A stretch of 64,000 nucleotides of DNA from Promerops cafer (Eukaryota > Chordata > Aves > Passeriformes > Nectariniidae). The notes under the pieces are model-generated. The model ran no database searches. It saw only the letters and a list, made by a program, of their open reading frames with translations, and was not told the DNA's origin. The stretch is from assembly GCA_013398275.1 (NCBI GenBank), contig VZSE01006227.1, forward strand, positions 1 through 64,000, given 5' to 3'. Position numbers and translations under genes: made by a program. Shown here piece by piece: positions 59,816 through 64,000 of this stretch (positions are counted from its first letter, which is position 1; each line of letters opens with the position of its first letter).

Positions 59816-62800
59816 CTTAGCACGCAGACTGCGTGTTACAACCATCCGTGTGGCTAACTGGGAAGCAGGCTGCCGTGTCAGAGGCAAACCTTCATCCCTT
59901 CTCCAAAAACTCTCCCAATCATTTTATGTGAGCCATGTCTAGCCCTAAATGCTTAGCTCTTCTTTCACCTGTCCAAATCTCAGCCTGTTACACAATGGCC
60001 ATGGCTCATATGCGCATCAAGGGGCAAGGCTTGCCTCAAATCTAGGTGGTGTAGGAGGGTCAAAGTCTAGGCAAGAAACCTCTTTCTTTATCGGTCAAGG
60101 ATGTGCTACTCCCAGGTTGACGCACCGTAGCTGCAGGAGGCACTGTCCCAGGACATTTGGACACCAATGGTGATGCTCTGCTGGGAGGCACCAGCTCTTT
60201 GTGCAGCAGCACAGAGAGGAGACATTTGCATTTCACATGCACAATCAAGAGAAATATAGATGCATGTCAATAACTTGAGAAAAAGAACATGGCACAATAT
60301 CAGTCAGAAATCCACTCTACATGGCAAAAACTTAGCTTGGATGACCTTGATATCCAAGACGTGCATAACAAGACAAAGAATTAGACAGGGGAGGGTGAAA
60401 AGCTGGGTTTGCAACTATTTGCATAGTGAAATAACTGGACAAAATGCAGGGATTGAAGGCACAGAGTAAATCATACTACAGCCACATATTTTAGCACATG
60501 AAAATAATTGGTTTAATATGGTCTAAAGAGCTTGTGAAATCACTCTGAACATAAATTCAGTTTACTGTGCTCTTTTTATGCACAAGACGGAAAACATCTT
60601 CCCTTCCTCTTCACTCCCTTTTCCCCATGAGATTTAAAATCTCCCAGAGCAGCACAGGTTACTGTACCAGACTAAATAGCAGAGAAAATTATACCCTCCT
60701 GTTATTGCCATTAGGGTTAAGATGGTGTCAGCATTTCTTTTATACATTTCTATTCATATAGGGTTTATGAGGCTGACACAGCCATAAAAATTCACTGTAA
60801 TGTGACCTACAGGACCATGCCCTGAGACCAAGAGGTCACTTTACTTCATTGTCTCCTCTCAGTTATTATTGAAAGCTCTTTTGTTTCTTTTTTATAAAAG
60901 TCACAGATAGATAACTCATGTATCCCTATTTTTCAGAACAATGACCACAATACTAATGTTTTAAAAGATTCATGAACTGAACATGTGTTCAGTAATTCTT
61001 TCAAGATAAAAAGGTCATAAATCTTTGGAGTGCCTTGTTTTAATGATACTGCACAGTTATTGGACTAATGGAGTACACAGATAGCTTTTATTGAGCCTAG
61101 GGTGTGTGTTTCATCCACTAGAAGAAAGCTTTATGATAGAAAGCTCTTTCATGAAAGACTTATTAAGTCCTTTTTAACCAATGTGTTTGCTTGGCTGTGG
61201 GGTAGAGAAGCAGTTTACTTCTTTTTCATAACTCTGTTCATCTCGTTGTGCAATGCTAGAATGATCAATATCGAACTTGCCAGACTTTCCCAAATGTGCT
61301 CAGGCCCATATGACACATGCTTTGGCCCCTTCCTGATCCTTGAACCTAAGCAGTCAAAATTAAAGGTGAAAGAAAAACCTTATTGTAGGGTCATGGAGAT
61401 GGAAAGAAGCCTGGCTTTATGCTGTCGGTGCGTTTTTTGCTTCTGCACTAGCAGCATAGTAACAAGGATTCCCCAGGATGAAGTATGACATCTGACAGGC
61501 CTAATCCCAAGAAAATCCTCAGGCAAGGGCCACGGATTTGCATCTGCTGTCAGCTGCTGCAGTTTTTGTTTGCATACCAGTAACAGCTGAGTGAAGGAGC
61601 CTTTGCTGAAGTGCTGACCCATCTTGTGAAGTGATGATAGATTCTCTGCACATGTCTGATATTTTAAAAACATACTTGGACTCACCTGCCTCTGCTTGCA
61701 CAGAAGGTGGCTGGTACTTTTCTCCACTGATTTTAATCTGCAGATCCAAGTTCCTTCTGGGACTCTTTGCGGTAGTAAAACCAAGTCATATCTCCAGGCC
61801 AGACTGCACCTTCATCAGCTGTTGAGGGGCTGCTTCTAAAGCATGGCAGGAGCTGGTCTGCCATCCCTTGCTTCAAGACCTCCTGCAAGCATTTCTTTTC
61901 TCCAGAACTGTCTTCAGAGCTTCTTTCAAAAGAGAATGTCCGACGTGAGGATTTAGGTTCATATTTGGTGTTGCCCAACACTGAATCAGTGGGTAATAAA
62001 GAAGTGGATGACTTTCTTTTCCAATTTACAGAAAACACGTCTCTAAAAAATACTACATTTCTCTATTTTTGTTTTAATTTCAACAAACATATACACATAG
62101 ATATACCCTCCTAACTATGGCCTGAAATTAAGGAGATACATATATCTGGAGGTTATTTGGGTTATACATCATCCAGCACCGGACACTAGTGCCACATCCT
62201 TCACTTAAATTACCATATGACCAAACTTCCATCTAAGAATACCCATTTTCAAATTTATTTGCATAACTGAAGTTATATTGGTATGATCAGACACTGGTAG
62301 TTTGCTGGGTACATGCCAAATAAAACCAACCTATATCCTAGTCCAGAGGAAACACTTGAATGTTGTTTGCTTTATGGTAAACAAATCTCATAACTCACCT
62401 TCATGGACTGGTACTTAATGGTAAACGTATTCTTTTTTTTTTCTTTTGAACTGAGTCAATTAAGGAAGACAGAAAAAGAGACTTTGTTTGCTGGCACTGG
62501 TGTCCTTTGAAAGAGCTGAGATGTTTACATTGTGACTGATGTGTGAAAACATTCCTGTTGAGGTCCAAAGCAATTAGTGCACAAGAAAATCAATTCTGGA
62601 AGACAGGCATCTCTCTCTGTCACAATGTTCAGATAAGTATCAAAAAGTCTTGCTTAAGACAATGCCTCAAAAAAATTCTGTAACTCTGTAATATAACAAA
62701 CCATAGCAATTCTACAACTGAAACCTTTGTGCAGGTAAGGATCCTGAAGAGGTGACACAGGAGGAAAAGGTATTGGCAGATACTGGTAAGTTTCATTTCT

Positions 62801-64000
62801 CATATGGCTATTACACCAGATGATACCACATCTTATGATAGAAAACAGAGCAGAAAATGCCCTCCTCAGTAGAAAACTCCGTTTGCTTGGAAAATGTTAC
62901 AATATAGTATGTTAGAAAAGTAGAAGCATATCCCAATTCTTCTCAGAGATCTGTCACAGCTATGGCTCTGCAGATTAATGGGAACAGAAGAAAAGGTACT
63001 GTGGTTCACAGAGCCCCCTCCAGATTAACTTCTCGATTGCCAGCTTCTGTTCAACAGGTCAGCATCCTCCCTTTATATGCTACATGCACTTACCTATGAA
63101 TGGGGAACATTACATACTGAAGGAGTGTTATTGTAACAGTTTATGAAGTTTACTCCCTCTCTCACACTTGGGCTAACGGTCTAAAATAAATTCAGGTGGG
63201 TTATTTTGCTCTGGAAATTAGCCCCATTTATTTAGTTTTTTAAATTACTTAAATTGCTCTTGCAATGGATTTCTATCGTTTTACAACATTTGAGCATCAC
63301 CAGAAAGTTAGTCTTTTTATTTTTTTTTTTTTAATCATAACAAGCATGCTGTTGACCAGAACTTTGCGCCCTATAAACTCATTCAATCTTAAAAAATATG
63401 TCAGCATCAATGGGACACTTTTGGTTCACCAATACTTTAGAACACAGTATTGCAATACAGTGGTATAGAAACATGGAACAACTTTTTACATTCACAGGAA
63501 ACTGTGTAATAATATTTTCAGGGATGCTATATTTCTTGGTACATTTTTACACATTCTTGGTACATATTTTACATATTTTCCATTGAGTGTGCATTCAGGT
63601 GTTTACCACAGCTGTTAAACTGCCAAGAAATAAAGATCTTCTTTAATAAAAGCCACTTGGGGTTCATCTTGCAGTTTTTAATCTCAGATTTTCCATGTAC
63701 TGAAAACAAGATGATGATAAGGTTGCTCTGCTGAAGCATTGTATTTTGAGCAGAGTGATGAGTTTCTGGATGCTGTTCCAATAGGTTAAATGCTCATAAA
63801 CAGGCTGGATCTTGGAAATAAGTTAACATAAATATGTGCACATATTAGAGCTAGAGTTAACCTGGCCATAAAGCTGACAGTAGTGGCAGTGAGGCAGCAG
63901 GAAACACCAGTCTGAGACATGCTGGCTACCAAACCCTCCAGTAACCCAGCACCAGTAGCCTGCAGTCCTGCATCACACTTTGCCTTCATTGCTCCTACAT
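59816..64000. other. Non-coding DNA with one weak exon candidate
   Basis: About 4.2 kb. On the minus strand 62042-61687 an open frame of about 100 codons is framed by an acceptor-like site and a consensus donor. It is described as a finding only. T-run near 63318-63332. No LTR or CR1 seen here. Confidence 0.45.

Noticed and set aside
1..64000. CRISPR arrays, operons, phage or plasmid features, tRNA or rRNA genes
   Set aside because: No regularly spaced repeats, no compact gene strings and no tRNA or rRNA signature seen. The bird-type retroelements show that this is vertebrate nuclear DNA.

Overview
The window looks like bird nuclear DNA, most likely from a neoavian or passerine-type genome. 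The evidence is seven or eight CR1 LINE fragments, several ending in the CR1 3' terminus (repeated ATTCTATG, or its complement in reversed copies), plus many solitary retroviral long terminal repeats (LTRs) of the ERVL-like (5-bp target duplication) and ERVK-like (6-bp target duplication) kinds. Base composition is AT-rich, there are no compact operon-like genes, and long stretches carry no recognisable feature. I recognise no complete protein-coding gene. The longest open frames lie inside LTRs or are chance frames, so the window is best read as intergenic or intronic sequence.

Layout. Positions 1-345 are a CpG-rich, GC-box-bearing segment cut by the window edge, possibly a promoter with a 5' exon and followed by good splice-donor matches. 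Positions 350-4400 hold three CR1 tails in otherwise unmarked DNA. Positions 4400-12300 are a cluster of eight LTR bodies. Within it, 5577-7987 is a nested structure: an ERVL-like LTR (C, minus) with a perfect 5-bp target duplication was interrupted by an ERVK-like LTR (B1, minus) with a perfect 6-bp duplication. It was also interrupted by a second ERVK-like LTR (A2, plus), which itself contains a further LTR (E, minus). Two more B-family LTRs (B2 minus, B3 plus) stand back-to-back at 10.7-12.3 kb, and an A-family LTR (A1) lies upstream at 4.4-5.0 kb.

Further along are an ERVL-like solo LTR at 15.04-15.89 kb (H), an F-family LTR at 19.2-19.8 kb (minus), and a G LTR at 20.6-21.3 kb (minus). 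A 1.4-kb solo LTR (D, minus) has inserted inside a CR1 at 33.84-35.24 kb with a perfect 5-bp duplication. More CR1 fragments lie at 40.3, 41.7, 49.3 and 52.8 kb, and a second F-family LTR is at 59.26-59.82 kb (plus). Between 21.3 and 33.5 kb and in most of 35-64 kb I see only low-copy-looking AT-rich DNA with short simple repeats.

How it works together: nothing here forms a pathway. The LTRs carry TATA and polyadenylation signals, so any activity would be as stray promoters or poly(A) sites. I saw no gag, pol or env reading frame beside any LTR, so they appear to be solo LTRs left by recombination. I did not find a convincing undescribed biological system. The observations most worth a second look are the nested LTRs, a stem-loop conserved among the three B-family LTRs while its loop has diverged, and three weak exon candidates. 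LTR family letters are mine, assigned by comparing copies within this window, not database names.
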